Shown here in pieces: positions 26,878-41,549 of a stretch of 64,000 nucleotides of DNA. The number at the start of each line of letters is the position of its first letter. Position 1 is the stretch's first letter. The DNA lies in NCBI GenBank assembly GCA_940337035.1, contig CALNHX010002963.1, positions 1 to 64,000 on the forward strand, in the 5' to 3' direction. This stretch comes from Agriotes lineatus. Its lineage: Eukaryota > Arthropoda > Insecta > Coleoptera > Elateridae. The translations under genes were made by a program, and so were the position numbers. The notes under the pieces are model-generated. The model had not been told where the DNA came from. It did not search any database and saw only the letters and a list, made by a program, of their open reading frames with translations.

Positions 26878-29800
26878 GCAAGCGTGTATTCTGATAAATA
26901 TAATCGCCATTGAGACCTCCGCGTACTATATAGGTAGCTGCCTAATGTAAAGCATCCATATTGTTGTTGAAGACCACCATTAATTCAGATAAAATATAAT
27001 AAAATGCAATTAATGGTTCACGAAAATCGAAACTGCTCTTAATAAACGCTATATTAATACATATGTAGGATTTATTTCCTAGGGATTGTGGACATGCACT
27101 CCTATTAATTTACTGTAATTCGTAAAACACTCCATAAGGACATTATAATTTTCTAAATAGATGTGACCATTTGCAAGCGTGTATTCTGATAAATATAATC
27201 TCCATTGAGACTTCCGCGTACTATATAGGTAGCTGCCTAATGTAAAGCATCCACATTGTTGTTAAAGACCACCATTAATTCAGATAAAATATAATAAAAT
27301 GCAATTAATGGTTCACGAAAATCGAAACTGCTCTTAATAAACGCTATATTAATACATATGCAGGATTTATTTCCTAGGGATTGTGGAAATGCACTCCTAT
27401 TAATTTACTGTAATTCGTAAAACGCTCCATAAGGTCATTATAATTTTCTAAAGAGTTGTGGCCATTTGCAAGCGTTTATTCTGATAAATATAACTTAATC
27501 CGAAACCTCCGCGTATTATATAGGCAGTTACCTATTGTAAAACATCCATATTGTTGTTTAAGGCCGTCCTAAATACTGATAAAATATAATTATATGCAAT
27601 TAATGCTTCACGAAAATCGAAACTGCTCTTAATAAACGCTATATTAATACATATGCAGGATTTATTTCCTAGGGATTGTGGACATGCACTCCTATTAATT
27701 TACTGTAATTCGTAAAACACTCCATAAGGACATTATAATTTTCTAAATAGATGTGACCATTTGCAAGCGTGTATTCTGATAAATATAATCTCCATTGAGA
27801 TCTCCGCGTACTATATAGGTAGCTGCCTAATGTAAAGCATCCATATTGTTGTTGAAGACCACCAATAATTCCCATAAAATATAATAACATGTAATTAATG
27901 GTTCACGAAAATCGAAACTGCTCTTAATAAACGCTATATTAATACATATGCAGGATTTATTTCCTAGGGATTGTGGACATGCACTCCTATTAATTTACTG
28001 TAATTCGTAAAACACTCCATAAGGACATTATAATTTTCTAAATAGATGTGACCATTTGCAAGCGTGTATTCTGATAAATATAATCGCCATTGAGACTTCC
28101 GCGTACTATATAGGTAGCTGCCTAATGTAAAGCATCCATATTGTTGTTGAAGACCACCATTAATTCAGATAAAATATAATAAAATGCAATTAATGGTTCA
28201 CGAAAATCGAAACTGCTCTTAATAAACGCTATATTAATACATATGCAGGATTTATTTCCTAGGGCTTGTGGAAATGCACTCCTATTAATTTACCATAAGG
28301 ACATTAAAATTTTCTAAATAGGTGTTGCCATTTGCAAGTGTTTATTCTGATAAATATAAGCACCACCGAGACCTATGCGTACTATATAGGTAACTGCCTA
28401 ATGTAAAGCATCCATATTGTTGTTGAAGGCCAACAATAATTCACATAAAATATAATAAAATGCAATTAATGGTTCACGGAAATCGAAACTGCTCTTAATA
28501 AACGCTATATTAATACATATGCAGGATTTATTTCCTAGGGATTGTGAAAATGCACTCCCATTAATTTACTGTAATTCGTAAAACACTCCATAAGGACATT
28601 ATAATTTTCTAAATAGATGTGACCATTTGCCAGCATGTATTCTGATAAATATAATCTCCATTGAGACCTCCGCGTACTATATAGGTAGCTGCCTAATGTA
28701 AAGCATCCATATTGTTGTTAAAGACCACCATTAATTCAGATAAAATATAATAAAATGCAATTAATGGTTCACGAAAATCGAAACTGCTCTTAATAAACGC
28801 TATATTAATACATATGCAGGATTTATTTCCTAGGGATTGTGGAAATGCACTCCTATTAATTTACTGTAATTCGTAAAACGCTCCATAAGGTCATTATAAT
28901 TTTCTAAAGAGTTGTGGCCATTTGCAAGCGTTTATTCTGATAAATATAACTTAATCCGAAACCTCCGCGTATTATATAGGCAGTTACCTATTGTAAAACA
29001 TCCATATTGTTGTTGAAGGCCGTCCTAAATACTGATAAAATATAATTATATGCAATTAATGCTTCACGAAAATCGAAACTGCTCTTAATAAACGCTATAT
29101 TAATACATATGCAGGATTTATTTCCTAGGGATTGTGGAAATGCACTCCTATTAATTTACTGTAATTCGTAAAACACTCCATAAGGACATTATAATTTTCT
29201 AAATAGATGTGACCATTTGCAAGCGTGTATTCTGATAAATATAATCTCCATTGAGACCTCCGCGTACTATATAGGTAGCTGCCTAATGTAAAGCATCCAT
29301 ATTGTTGTTGAAGGCCACCATTAATTCAGATAAAATATAATAAAATGTAATTAATGGTTCACGAAAATCGAAACTGCTCTTAATAAACGCTATATGAATA
29401 CATACGCAGGATTTATTTCCTAGGGCTTGTGGAAATGCACTCCTATTAATTTACCATAAGGACATTAAAATTTTCTAAATAGGTGTTGCCATTTGCAAGT
29501 GTTTATTCTGATAAATATAAGCCCCACCGAGACCTATGCGTACTATATAGGTAACTGCCTAATGTAAAGCATTCATATTGTTGTTGAAGGCCACCAATAA
29601 TTCACATAAAATATAATAAAATGCAATTAATGGTTCACGGAAATCGAAACTGCTCTTAATAAACGCTATATTAATACATATGCAGGATTTATTTCCTAGG
29701 GATTGTGAAAATGCACTCCCATTAATTTACTGTAATTCGTAAAACACTCCATAAGGACATTATAATTTTCTAAATAGATGTGACCATTTGCCAGCATGTA

Positions 29801-30969
29801 TTCTGATAAATATAATCTCCATTGAGACCTCCGCGTACTATATAGGTAGCTGCCTAATGTAAAGCATCCATATTGTTGTTAAAGACCACCATTAATTCAG
29901 ATAAAATATAATAAAATGCAATTAATGGTTCACGAAAATCGAAACTGCTCTTAATAAACGCTATATTAATACATATGCAGGATTTATTTCCTAGGGATTG
30001 TGGAAATGCACTCCTATTAATTTACTGTAATTCGTAAAACGCTCCATAAGGTCATTATAATTTTCTAAAGAGTTGTGGCCATTTGCAAGCGTTTATTCTG
30101 ATAAATATAACTTAATCCGAAACCTCCGCGTATTATATAGGCAGTTACCTATTGTAAAACATCCATATTGTTGTTGAAGGCCGTCCTAAATACTGATAAA
30201 ATATAATTATATGCAATTAATGCTTCACGAAAATCGAAACTGCTCTTAATAAACGCTATATTAATACATATGCAGGATTTATTTCCTAGGGATTGTGGAA
30301 ATGCACTCCTATTAATTTACTGTAATTCGTAAAACACTCCATAAGGACATTATAATTTTCTAAATAGATGTGACCATTTGCAAGCGTGTATTCTGATAAA
30401 TATAATCGCCATTGAGACCTCCGCGTACTATATAGGTAGCTGCCTAATGTAAAGCATCCATATTGCTGTTGAAGACCACCATTAATTCAGATAAAATATA
30501 ATAAAATGCAATTAATGCTTCACGAAAATCGAAACTGCTCTTAATAAACGCTATATTAATACATATGCAGGATTTGTTTCCTAGGGATTGTGGAAATGCA
30601 CTCCTATTAATTTACTTTAATTCGTAAAACACTCCATAAGGACATTATAATTTTCTAAATAGATGTGACCATTTGCCAGCGTGTATTCTGATAAATATAA
30701 TCTCCATTGAGACCTCCGCGTACTATATAGGTAGCTGCCTAATGTAAAGCATCCATATTGCTGTTGAAGACCACCATTAATTCAGATAAAATATAATAAA
30801 ATGCAATTAATGCTTCACGAAAATCGAAACTGCTCTTAATAAACGCTATATTAATACATATGCAGGATTTGTTTCCTAGGGATTGTGGAAATGCACTCCT
30901 ATTAATTTACTTTAATTCGTAAAACACTCCATAAGGACATTATAATTTTCTAAATAGATGTGACCATTT
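26878..30969. repeat. 295-bp satellite with a C-A-B-A four-monomer repeat
   Basis: After transitional monomers, a four-monomer unit appears. C starts at 28334, A with the variant phase mark gccagcatg at 28629, B with cttaatccgaaacc at 28924, and a 276-bp deletion variant of A at 29219-29494. The next C starts at 29495, so the unit is 1161 bp. The second copy (29495-30674) has a full-length last monomer. The A-to-C junction with the 19-bp deletion (tttaccataagg) also occurs near 28290. Monomers with the substitution attgctgttgaag begin near 30380 and lead into the next domain. Confidence 0.85.
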
Positions 30970-32130
30970 GCAAGCGTGTATTCTGATAAATATAATCGCC
31001 ATTGAGACCTCCGCGTACTATATAGGTAGCTGCCTAATGTAAAGCATCCATATTGCTGTTGAAGACCACCATTAATTCAGATAAAATATAATAAAATGCA
31101 ATTAATGCTTCACGAAAATCGAAACTGCTCTTAATAAACGCTATATTAATACATATGCAGGATTTGTTTCCTAGGGATTGTGGAAATGCACTCCTATTAA
31201 TTTACTTTAATTCGTAAAACACTCCATAAGGACATTATAATTTTCTAAATAGATGTGACCATTTGCCAGCGTGTATTCTGATAAATATAATCTCCATTGA
31301 GACCTCCGCGTACTATATAGGTAGCTGCCTAATGTAAAGCATCCATATTGTTGTTGAAGACCACCATTAATTCAGATAAAATATAATAAAATGCAATTAA
31401 TGGTTCACGAAAATCGAAACTGCTCTTAATAAACGCTATATTAATACATATGCAGAATTTATTTCCTAGGGATTGTGGAAATGCACTCCTATTAATTTAC
31501 TGTAATTCGTAAAACACTCCATAAGGACATTATAATTTTCTAAATAGATGTGACCATTTGCCAGCGTGTATTCTGATAAATATAATCTCCATTGAGACCT
31601 CCGCGTACTATATAGGTAGTTGCCTAATGTAAAACGTCCATATTGTTGTTGAAGACCACCATTAATTAAGATAAAATATAATAAAATGCAATTAATGGTT
31701 CACGAAAATCGAAACTACTCTTAATAAACGTTAGATTAATACATATGCAGGATTTATTTCCCAGGGATTGTGGAAATGCACTCCTATTAATTTACTGTAA
31801 CTCGTAAAAGACTCTATAAGGACATTATAATTTTCTAAATAGATGTGACCATTTGCAAGCGTGTATTCTGATAAATATAATCTCCATTGAGACCTCCGCG
31901 TACTATATAGGTAGCTGCCTAATGTAAAGCATCCATATTGTTGTTGAAGGCCACCATTAATTCAGATAAAATATAATAAAATGTAATTAATGGTTCACGA
32001 AAATCGAAACTGCTCTTAATAAACGCTATATGAATACATACGCAGGATTTATTTCCTAGGGCTTGTGGAAATGCACTCCTATTAATTTACCATAAGGACA
32101 TTAAAATTTTCTAAATAGGTGTTGCCATTT

Positions 32131-32631
32131 GCAAGTGTTTATTCTGATAAATATAAGCACCACCGAGACCTATGCGTACTATATAGGTAACTGCCTAATG
32201 TAAAGCATCCATATTGTTGTTGAAGGCCACCAATAATTCACATAAAATATAATAAAATGCAATTAATGGTTCACGGAAATCGAAACTGCTCTTAATAAAC
32301 GCTATATTAATACATATGCAGGATTTATTTCCTAGGAATTGTGGACATGCACTCCTATTAACTTACTGTAATTCGTAATACACTCTATAAGGACATTATA
32401 ACTTTCTAAATAGATGTGACCATTTGCAAGCGTGTATTCTGATAAATATAATCTCCATTGAGACCTCCGCGTACTATATAGGTAGCTGCCTAATGTAAAG
32501 CATCCATATTGTTGTTGAAGACCACCAATAATTCCCATAAAATATAATAACATGCAATTAATGGTTCACGAAAATCGAAACTGCTCTTAATAAACGCTAT
32601 ATTAATACATATGCAGGATTTATTTCCTAGG
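32131..32631. repeat. C monomer followed by an A monomer with private changes shared at +5290
   Basis: The A monomer after this C carries cctaggaattgtggacatgc, ttaacttactg and cgtaatacactc. The same set recurs at 37622-37680. Its minus-strand open stretch of 73 codons is one of the repeat-generated frames and is not taken as a gene. These co-inherited changes support block duplication over independent mutation. Confidence 0.7.
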
Positions 32632-35374
32632 GATTGCGGAAATGCACTCCTACTTATTTACTGTAATTCGTAAAACACTCCATAAGGACATTATAATTTT
32701 CTAAATAGATGTGACCATTTGCAAGCGTGTATTCTGATAAATATAATCGCCATTGAGACCTCCGCGTACTATATAGGTAGCTGCCTAATGTAAAGCATCC
32801 ATATTGTTGTTGAAGACCACCATTAATTCAGATAAAATATAATAAAATGCAATTAATGGTTCACGAAAATCGAAACTGCTCTTAATAAACGCTATATTAA
32901 TACATATGCAGGATTTATTTCCTAGGGATTGTGGAAATGCACTCCTATTAATTTACTGTAATTCGTAAAACACTCCATTAGGACATTATAATTTTCTAAA
33001 TAGATGTGACCATTTTCCAGCGTGTATTCTGATAAATATAATCTCCATTGAGACCTCCGCGTACTATATAGGTAGCTGCCTAATGTAAAGCATCCATATT
33101 GTTGTTGAAGACCACCATTAATTCAGATAAAATATAATAAAATGCAATTAATGGTTCACGAAAATCGAAACTGCTCTTAATAAACGCTATATTAATACAT
33201 ATGCAGAATTTATTTCCTAGGGATTGTGGAAATGCACTCCTATTAATTTACTGTAATTCGTAAAACACTCCATAAGAACATTATAATTTTCTAAATAGAT
33301 GTGACCATTTGCCAGCGTGTATTCTGATAAATATAATCTCCATTGAGACCTCCGCGTACTATATAGGTAGCTGCCTAATGTAAAACATCCATATTGTTGT
33401 TGAAGACCACCATTAATTCAGATAAAATATAATAAAATGCAATTAATGGTTCACGAAAATCGAAACTACTCTTAATAAACGCTATATTAATACATATGCA
33501 GAATTTATTTCCTAGCGATTGTGGAAATGCACTCCTATTAATTTACTGTAATTCGTAAAACACTCCATAAGGACATTATAATTTTCTAAAGAGTTGTGGC
33601 CATTTGCAAGCGTTTATTCTGATAAATATAACTTCCTCCGAAACCTCCGCGTATTATATAGGCAGTTACCTATTGTAAAACATCCATATTGTTGTTGAAG
33701 GCCGTCCTAAATACTGATAAAATATAATTAAATGCAATTAATGCTTCACGAAAATCGAAACCGCTCATAATAAACGCTGTATTAATACATACGCGGGATT
33801 TAAATGCTAGCGAGTATGGAACGGCACTCCTATTAATTTAGTGTATTTCCTAAAACACTCCATAAGGACATTATAATTTTCTAAATAGATGTTGCCATTT
33901 GCAAGTGTTTATTCTGATAAATATAAGCACCACCGAGACCTATGCGTACTATATAGGTAACTGCCTAATGTAAAGCATCCATATTGTTGTTGAAGCCACC
34001 AATAATTCACATAAAATATAATAAAATGCAATTAATGGTTCCCGGAAATTGAAACTGCTCTTAATAAACGCTATATTAATACATATGCAGGATTTATTTC
34101 CTAGGGATTGTGGAAATGCACTCCTATTAATTTACTGTAATTCGTAAAACACTCCATAAGGACATTATAATTTTCTAAAAAGTTGTGGCCATTTGCAAGC
34201 GTTTATTCTGATAAATATAACTTCCTCCGAAACCTCCGCGTATTATGTAGGCAGTTACCTATTGTAAAACATCCATATTGTTGTTGAAGGCCGTCCTAAA
34301 TACTGATAAAATATAATTAAATGCAATTAATGCTTCACGAAAATCGAAACTGCTCTTAATAAACGCTGTATTAATACAGACGGGGGATTTAAATGCTAGC
34401 GAGTATGGAACGGCACTCCTATTAACTTAGTGTATTTCCCAAAACATTCCATAAGGACATTATAATTTTTTTAATATGTGTTGCCATTTGCAAGTGTTTA
34501 TTCTGATAAATATAAGCACCACCGAGACCTATGCGTACTATGTAGGTAACTGCCTGATGTAAAGCAACCATATTGTTGTTGAAGGCCACCAATAATTCAC
34601 ATAAAATATAATAAAATGCAATTAATGGTTCACGGAAATCGAAACTGCTCTTAATAAACGCTATATTAATACATATGCAGGATTTATTTCCTAGGGATTG
34701 TGGAAATGCACTCCTATTAATTTACTGTAACTCGTAAAACATTCCATAAGGACATTATAATTTTCTTAATAGGTGTTGCCATTTGCAAGTATTTATTCTG
34801 ATAAATATAAGCACCACCGAGACCTATGCGTACTATATAGGTAACTGCCTGATGTAAAGCAACCATATTGTTGTTGAAGGCCACCTTTAATTCAGATAAA
34901 ATATAATAAAATGTAATTGATGGTTCACGAAAATCGAAACTGCTCTTAATAAACGCTATATTAATACATACGCAGGATTTATTTCCTAGGGCTTGTGGAA
35001 ATGCACTCCTATTAATTTACTGTAATTCGTAAAAGACTCCATAAGAACATTATAACTTTCTAAATAGATGTGACCATTTGCAAGCGTGTATTCTGATAAA
35101 TATAATCTCCATTGAGACCTCCGCGTACTATATAGGTAGCTGCCTATTGTAAAGCATCCATATTGTTGTTGAATACCACCATTAATTCAGATAAAATATA
35201 ATAAATTGCAATTAATGGTTCACGAAAATCGAAACTACTCTTAATAAACGTTAGATTAATACATATGCAGGATTTATTTCCTAGGGATTGTGGAAATGCA
35301 CTCCTATTAATTTACTGTAATTCATAAAACACTCCATAAGGACATTATAATTTTCTAAAGAGTTGTGGCCATTT

Positions 35375-35669
35375 GCAAGCGTTTATTCTGATAAATATAA
35401 CTTCCTCCGAAACCTCCGCGTATTATATAGGCAGTTACCTATTGTAAAACATCCATATTGTTGTTGAAGGCCGTCCTATATACTGATAAAATATAATTAA
35501 ATGCAATTAATGCTTCACGAAAATCGAAACTGCTCTTAATAAACGCTGTATTAATACATACGGGGGATTTAAATGCTAGCGAGTATGGAACGGCACTCCT
35601 ATTAATTTAGTGCATTTCCTAAAACACTCCATAAGGACATTAAAATTTTCTAAATAGGTGTTGCCATTT
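35375..35669. repeat. Representative type B monomer (295 bp)
   Basis: A typical type B unit. It differs from type A over most of its length: agagttgtggcc before the phase mark, gcgtttattctg, aacttcctccgaaacc, attatataggcagttacc, gccgtccta plus an AT-rich run with one tatact change, aatgcttcacg, a ggggatttaaatgctagcg segment (tgctagcga in place of tcctaggga) and gagtatggaacggcac. Here tatttcctaaaacactcc replaces the taattcgtaaaacactcc of type A. A type C monomer follows directly. Confidence 0.9.
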
Positions 35670-35964
35670 GCAAGTGTTTATTCTGATAAATATAAGCACC
35701 ACCGAGACCTATGCGTACTATATAGGTAACTGCCTAATGTAAAGCATCCATATTGTTGTTGAAGACCACCAATAATTCCCATAAAATATAATAACATGCA
35801 ATTAATGGTTCACGAAAATCGAAACTGCTCTTAATAAACGCTATATTAATACATATGCAGGATTTATTTCCTAGGGATTGCGGAAATGCACTCCTACTAA
35901 TTTACTGTAATTCGTAAAACACTCCATAAGGACATTATAATTTTCTAAATAGATGTGACCATTT
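35670..35964. repeat. Representative type C monomer (295 bp)
   Basis: The first part is the C class: gcaagtgtttattctg, taagcaccaccgagacc, tatgcgtactatataggtaac. The second part (cccataaaatataataacatg, atatgcagg, cctagggattgcgg) is like type A. Other C monomers more often have cacataaaatataat and ggttcacggaaatcg. C therefore looks like an older recombinant, or a sister of A distinguished mainly by its first ~100 bp. Confidence 0.85.
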
Positions 35965-36259
35965 GCAAGCGTGTATTCTGATAAATATAATCGCCATTGA
36001 GACCTCCGCGTACTATATAGGTAGCTGCCTAATGTAAAGCATCCATATTGTTGTTGAAGACCACCATTAATTCAGATAAAATATAATAAAATGCAATTAA
36101 TGGTTCACGAAAATCGAAACTGCTCTTAATAAACGCTATATTAATACATATGCAGGATTTATTTCCTAGGGATTGTGGAAATGCACTCCTATTAATTTAC
36201 TGTAATTCGTAAAACACTCCATAAGGACATTATAATTTTCTAAATAGATGTGACCATTT

Positions 36260-39200
36260 GCAAGCGTGTATTCTGATAAATATAATCGCCATTGAGACCT
36301 CCGCGTACTATATAGGTAGCTGCCTAATGTAAAGCATCCATATTGCTGTTGAAGACCACCATTAATTCAGATAAAATATAATAAAATGCAATTAATGCTT
36401 CACGAAAATCGAAACTGCTCTTAATAAACGCTATATTAATACATATGCAGGATTTGTTTCCTAGGGATTGTGGAAATGCACTCCTATTAATTTACTGTAA
36501 TTCGTAAAACACTCCATTAGGACATTATCATTTTCTAAATAGATGTGACCATTTTCCAGCGTGTATTCTGATAAATATAATCTCCATTGAGACCTCCGCG
36601 TACTATATAGGTAGCTGCCTAATGTAAAGCATCCATATTGTTGTTGAAGACCACCATTAATTCAGATAAAATATAATAAAATGCAATTAATGGTTCACGA
36701 AAATCGAAACTGCTCTTAATAAACGCTATATTAATACATATGCAGAATTTATTTCCTATGGATTGTGGAAATGCACTCCTATTAATTTACTGTAATTCGT
36801 AAAACACTCCATAAGGACATTATAATTTTCTAAATAGATGTGACCATTTGCCAGCGTGTATTCTGATAAATATAATCTCCATTGAAACCTCCGCGTACTA
36901 TATAGGTAGTTGCCTAATGTAAAACATCCATATTGTTGTTGAAGACCACCATTAATTAAGATAAAATATAATAAAATGCAATTAATGGTTCACGAAAATC
37001 GAAACTACTCTTAATAAACGTTAGATTAATACATATGCAGGATTTATTTCCTAGGGATTGTGGAAATGCACTCCTATTAATTTACTGTAACTCGTAAAAG
37101 ACTCTATAAGGACATTATTATTTTCTAAATAGATGTGACCATTTGCAAGCGTGTATTCTGATAAATATAATCTCCATTGAGACCTCCGCGTACTATATAG
37201 GTAGCTGCCTAATGTAAAGCATCCATATTGTTGTTGAAGGCCACCATTAATTCAGATAAAATATAATAAAATGTAATTAATGGTTCACGAAAATCGAAAC
37301 TGCTCTTACTAAACGCTATATGAATACATACGCAGGATTTATTTCCTAGGGCTTGTGGAAATGCACTCCTATTAATTTACCATAAGGACATTAAAATTTT
37401 CTAAATAGGTGTTGCCATTTGCAAGTGTTTATTCTGGTAAATATAAGCACCACCGAGACCTATGCGTACTATATAGGTAACTGCCTAATGTAAAGCATCC
37501 ATATTGTTGTTGAAGGCCACCAATAATTCACATAAAATATAATAAAATGCAATTAATGGTTCACGGAAATCGAAACTGCTCTTAATAAACGCTATATTAA
37601 TACATATGCAGGATTTATTTCCTAGGAATTGTGGACATGCACTCCTATTAACTTACTGTAATTCGTAATACACTCCATAAGGACATTATAACTTTCTAAA
37701 TAGATGTGACCATTTGCAAGCGTGTATTCTGATAAATATAATCTCCATTGAGACCTCCGCGTACTATATAGGTAGCTGCCTAATGTAAAGCATCCATATT
37801 GTTGTTGAAGACCACCAATAATTCCCATAAAATATAATAACATGCAATTAATGGTTCACGAAAATCGAAACTGCTCTTAATAAACGCTATATTAATACAT
37901 ATGCAGGATTTATTTCCTAGGGATTGCGGAAATGCACTCCTACTTATTTACTGTAATTCGTAAAACACTCCATAAGGACATTATAATTTTCTAAATAGAT
38001 GTGACCATTTGCAAGCGTGTATTCTGATAAATATAATCGCAATTGAGACCTCCGCGTACTATATAGGTAGCTGCCTAATGTAAAGCATCCATATTGTTGT
38101 TGAAGACCACCATTAATTCAGATAAAATATAATAAAATGCAATTAATGGTTCACGAAAATCGAAACTGCTCTTAATAAACGCTATATTAATACATATGCA
38201 GGATTTATTTCCTAGGGATTGTGGAAATGCACTCCTATTAATTTACTGTAATTCGTAAAACACTCCATTAGGACATTATAATTTTCTAAATAGATGTGAC
38301 CATTTGCCAGCGTGTATTCTGATAAATATAATCTCCATTGAAACCTCCGCGTACTATATAGGTAGCTGCCTAATGTAAAGCATCCATATTGTTGTTGAAG
38401 ACCACCATTAATTCAGATAAAATATAATAAAATACAATTAATGGTTCACGAAAATCGAAACTGCTCTTAATAAACGCTATATTAATACATATGCAGAATT
38501 TATTTCCTAGGGATTGTGGAAATGCACTCCTATTAATTTACTGTAATTCGTAAAACACTCCATAAGAACATTATAATTTTCTAAATAGATGTGACCATTT
38601 GCCAGCGTGTATTCTGATAAATATAATCTCCATTGAGACCTCCGCGTACTATATAGGTAGCTGCCTAATGTAAAACATCCATATTGTTGTTGAAGACCAC
38701 CATTAATTCAGATAAAATATAATAAAATGCAATTAATGGTTCACGAAAATCGAAACTACTCTTAATAAACGCTATATTAATACATATGCAGAATTTATTT
38801 CCTAGCGATTGTGGAAATGCACTCCTATTAATTTACTGTAATTCGTAAAACACTCCATAAGGACATTATAATTTTCTAAAGAGTTGTGGCCATTTGCAAG
38901 CGTTTATTCTGATAAATATAACTTCCTCCGAAACCTCCGCGTATTATATAGGCAGTTACCTATTGTAAAACATCCATATTGTTGTTGAAGGCCGTCCTAA
39001 ATACTGATAAAATATAATTAAATGCAATTAATGCTTCACGAAAATCGAAACCGCTCATAATAAACGCTGTATTAATACATACGCGGGATTTAAATGCTAG
39101 CGAGTATGGAACGGCACTCCTATTAATTTAGTGTATTTCCTAAAACACTCCATAAGGACATTATAATTTTCTAAATAGATGTTGCCATTTGCAAGTGTTT

Positions 39201-41549
39201 ATTCTGATAAATATAAGCACCACCGAGACCTATGCGTACTATATAGGTAACTGCCTAATGTAAAGCATCCATATTGTTGTTGAAGCCACCAATAATTCAC
39301 ATAAAATATAATAAAATGCAATTAATGGTTCACGGAAATTGAAACTGCTCTTAATAAACGCTATATTAATACATATGCAGGATTTATTTCCTAGGGATTG
39401 TGGAAATGCACTCCTATTAATTTACTGTAATTCGTAAAACACTCCATAAGGACATTATAATTTTCTATAAAGTTGTGGCCATTTGCAAGCGTTTATTCTG
39501 ATAAATATAACTTTCTCCGAAACCTCCGCGTATTATATAGGCAGTTACCTATTGTAAAACATCCATATTGTTGTTGAAGGCCGTCCTAAATACTGATAAA
39601 ATATAATTAAATGCAATTAATGCTTCACGAAAATCGAAACTGCTCTTAATAAACGCTGTATTAATACAGACGGGGGATTTAAATGCTAGCGAGTATGGAA
39701 CGGCACTCCTATTAACTTAGTGTATTTCCTAAAACATTCCATAAGGACATTATAATTTTTTTAATATGTGTTGCCATTTGCAAGTGTTTATTCTGATAAA
39801 TATAAGCACCACCGAGACCTATGCGTACTATGTAGGTAACTGCCTGATGTAAAGCAACCATATTGTTGTTGAAGGCCACCACTAATTCACATAAAATATA
39901 ATAAAATGCAATTAATGGTTCACGGAAATCGAAACTGCTCTTAATAAACGCTATATTAATACATATGCAGGATTTATTTCCTAGGGATTGTGGAAATGCA
40001 CTCCTGTTAATTTACTGTAACTCGTAAAACATTCCATAAGGACATTATAATTTTCGTAATAGGTGTTGCCATTTGCAAGTCTTTATTCTGATAAATATAA
40101 GCACCACCGAGACCTATGCGTACTATATAGGTAACTGCCTGATGTAAAGCAACCATATTGTTGTTGAAGGCCACCTTTAATTCAGATAAAATATAATAAA
40201 ATGTAATTGATGGTTCACGATAATCGAAACTGCTCTTAATAAACGCTATATTAATACATACGCAGGATTTATTTCCTAGGGCTTGTGGAAATGCACTCCT
40301 ATTAATTTACTGTAATTCGTAAAAGACTCCATAAGAACATTTTAACTTTCTAAATAGATGTGACCATTTGCAAGCGTGTATTCTGATAAATATAATCTCC
40401 ATTGAGACCTGCGCGTACTATATAGGTAGCTGCCTATTGTAAAGCAACCATATTGTTGTTGAATACCACCATTAATTCAGATAAAATATAATAAATTGCA
40501 ATTAATGGTTCACGAAAATCGAAACTACTCTTAATAAACGTTAGATTAATACATATGCAGGATTTATTTCCTAGGGATTGTGGAAATGCACTCCTATTAA
40601 TTTACTGTAATTCATAAAACACTCCATAAGGACTTTATACTTTTCTAAAGAGTTGTGGCCATTTGCAAGCGTTTATTCTGATAAATATAACTTCCTCCGA
40701 AACCTCCGCGTATTATATAGGCAGTTACCTATTGTAAAACATCCATATTGTTGTTGAAGGCCGTCCTATATACTGATAAAATATAATTAAATGCAATTAA
40801 TGCTTCACGAAAATCGAAACTGCTCTTAATAAACGCTGTATTAATACATACGGGGGATTTAAATGCTAGCGAGTATGGAACGGCACCCCTATTAATTTAG
40901 TGTATTTCCTAAAACACTCCATAAGGACATTAAAATTTTCTAAATAGGTGTTGCCATTTGCAAGTGTTTATTCTGATAAATATAAGCACCACCGAGACCT
41001 ATGCGTACTATATAGGTAACTGCCTAATGTAAAGCATCCATATTGTTGTTGAAGACCACCAATAATTCCCATAAAATATAATAACATGCAATTAATGGTT
41101 CACGAAAATCGAAACTGCTCTTAATAAACGCTATATTAATACATATGCAGGATTTATTTCCTAGGGATTGCGGAAATGCACTCCTACTAATTTACTGTAA
41201 TTCGTAAAACACTCCATAAGGACATTATAATTTTCTAAATAGATGTGACCATTTGCAAGCGTGTATTCTGATAAATATAATCGCCATTGAGACCTCCGCG
41301 TACTATATAGGTAGCTGCCTAATGTAAAGCATCCATATTGTTGTTGAAGACCACCATTAATTCAGATAAAATATAATAAAATGCAATTAATGGTTCACGA
41401 AAATCGAAACTGCTCTTAATAAACGCTATATTAATACATATGCAGGATTTATTTCCTAGGGATTGTGGAAATGCACTCCTATTAATTTACTGTAATTCGT
41501 AAAACACTCCATTAGGACATTATAATTTTCTAAATAGATGTGACCATTT
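36260..41549. repeat. 18-monomer higher-order unit (5290 bp), copy 2
   Basis: The second tandem copy, the same length as copy 1. It has the 276-bp monomer ending near 37420, the gaagccacc deletion near 39285, the C/A pair at 37421-37921 and the poorly matching pair of C monomers near 39770 and 40070 (gcaaccatattg). It differs from copy 1 by scattered single bases (for example attattatttt at 37117 against attataatttt). The next monomer (41550, gccagcg) breaks the pattern and matches the middle of the unit (about 38300), so a third copy was cut out or never completed. Confidence 0.88.

Larger units (their letters stand above)
30970..36259. repeat. 18-monomer higher-order unit (5290 bp), copy 1
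   Basis: The first of two tandem copies of a 5290-bp block: 16 monomers of 295 bp, one of 276 bp (31855-32130, 19-bp deletion) and one with a 1-bp deletion (tgttgaagccacc near 33991). Diagnostic marks repeat at +5290: the monomer with gtagttgcctaatg (31611 and 36901), actctataagg (near 31810 and 37100), the 276-bp monomer, the gaagccacc deletion, B monomers with ccgctcataata, and acagacggggg (34377 and 39667). It contains A, B and C types plus A variants with gccagcg and cagaattt. Confidence 0.88.
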
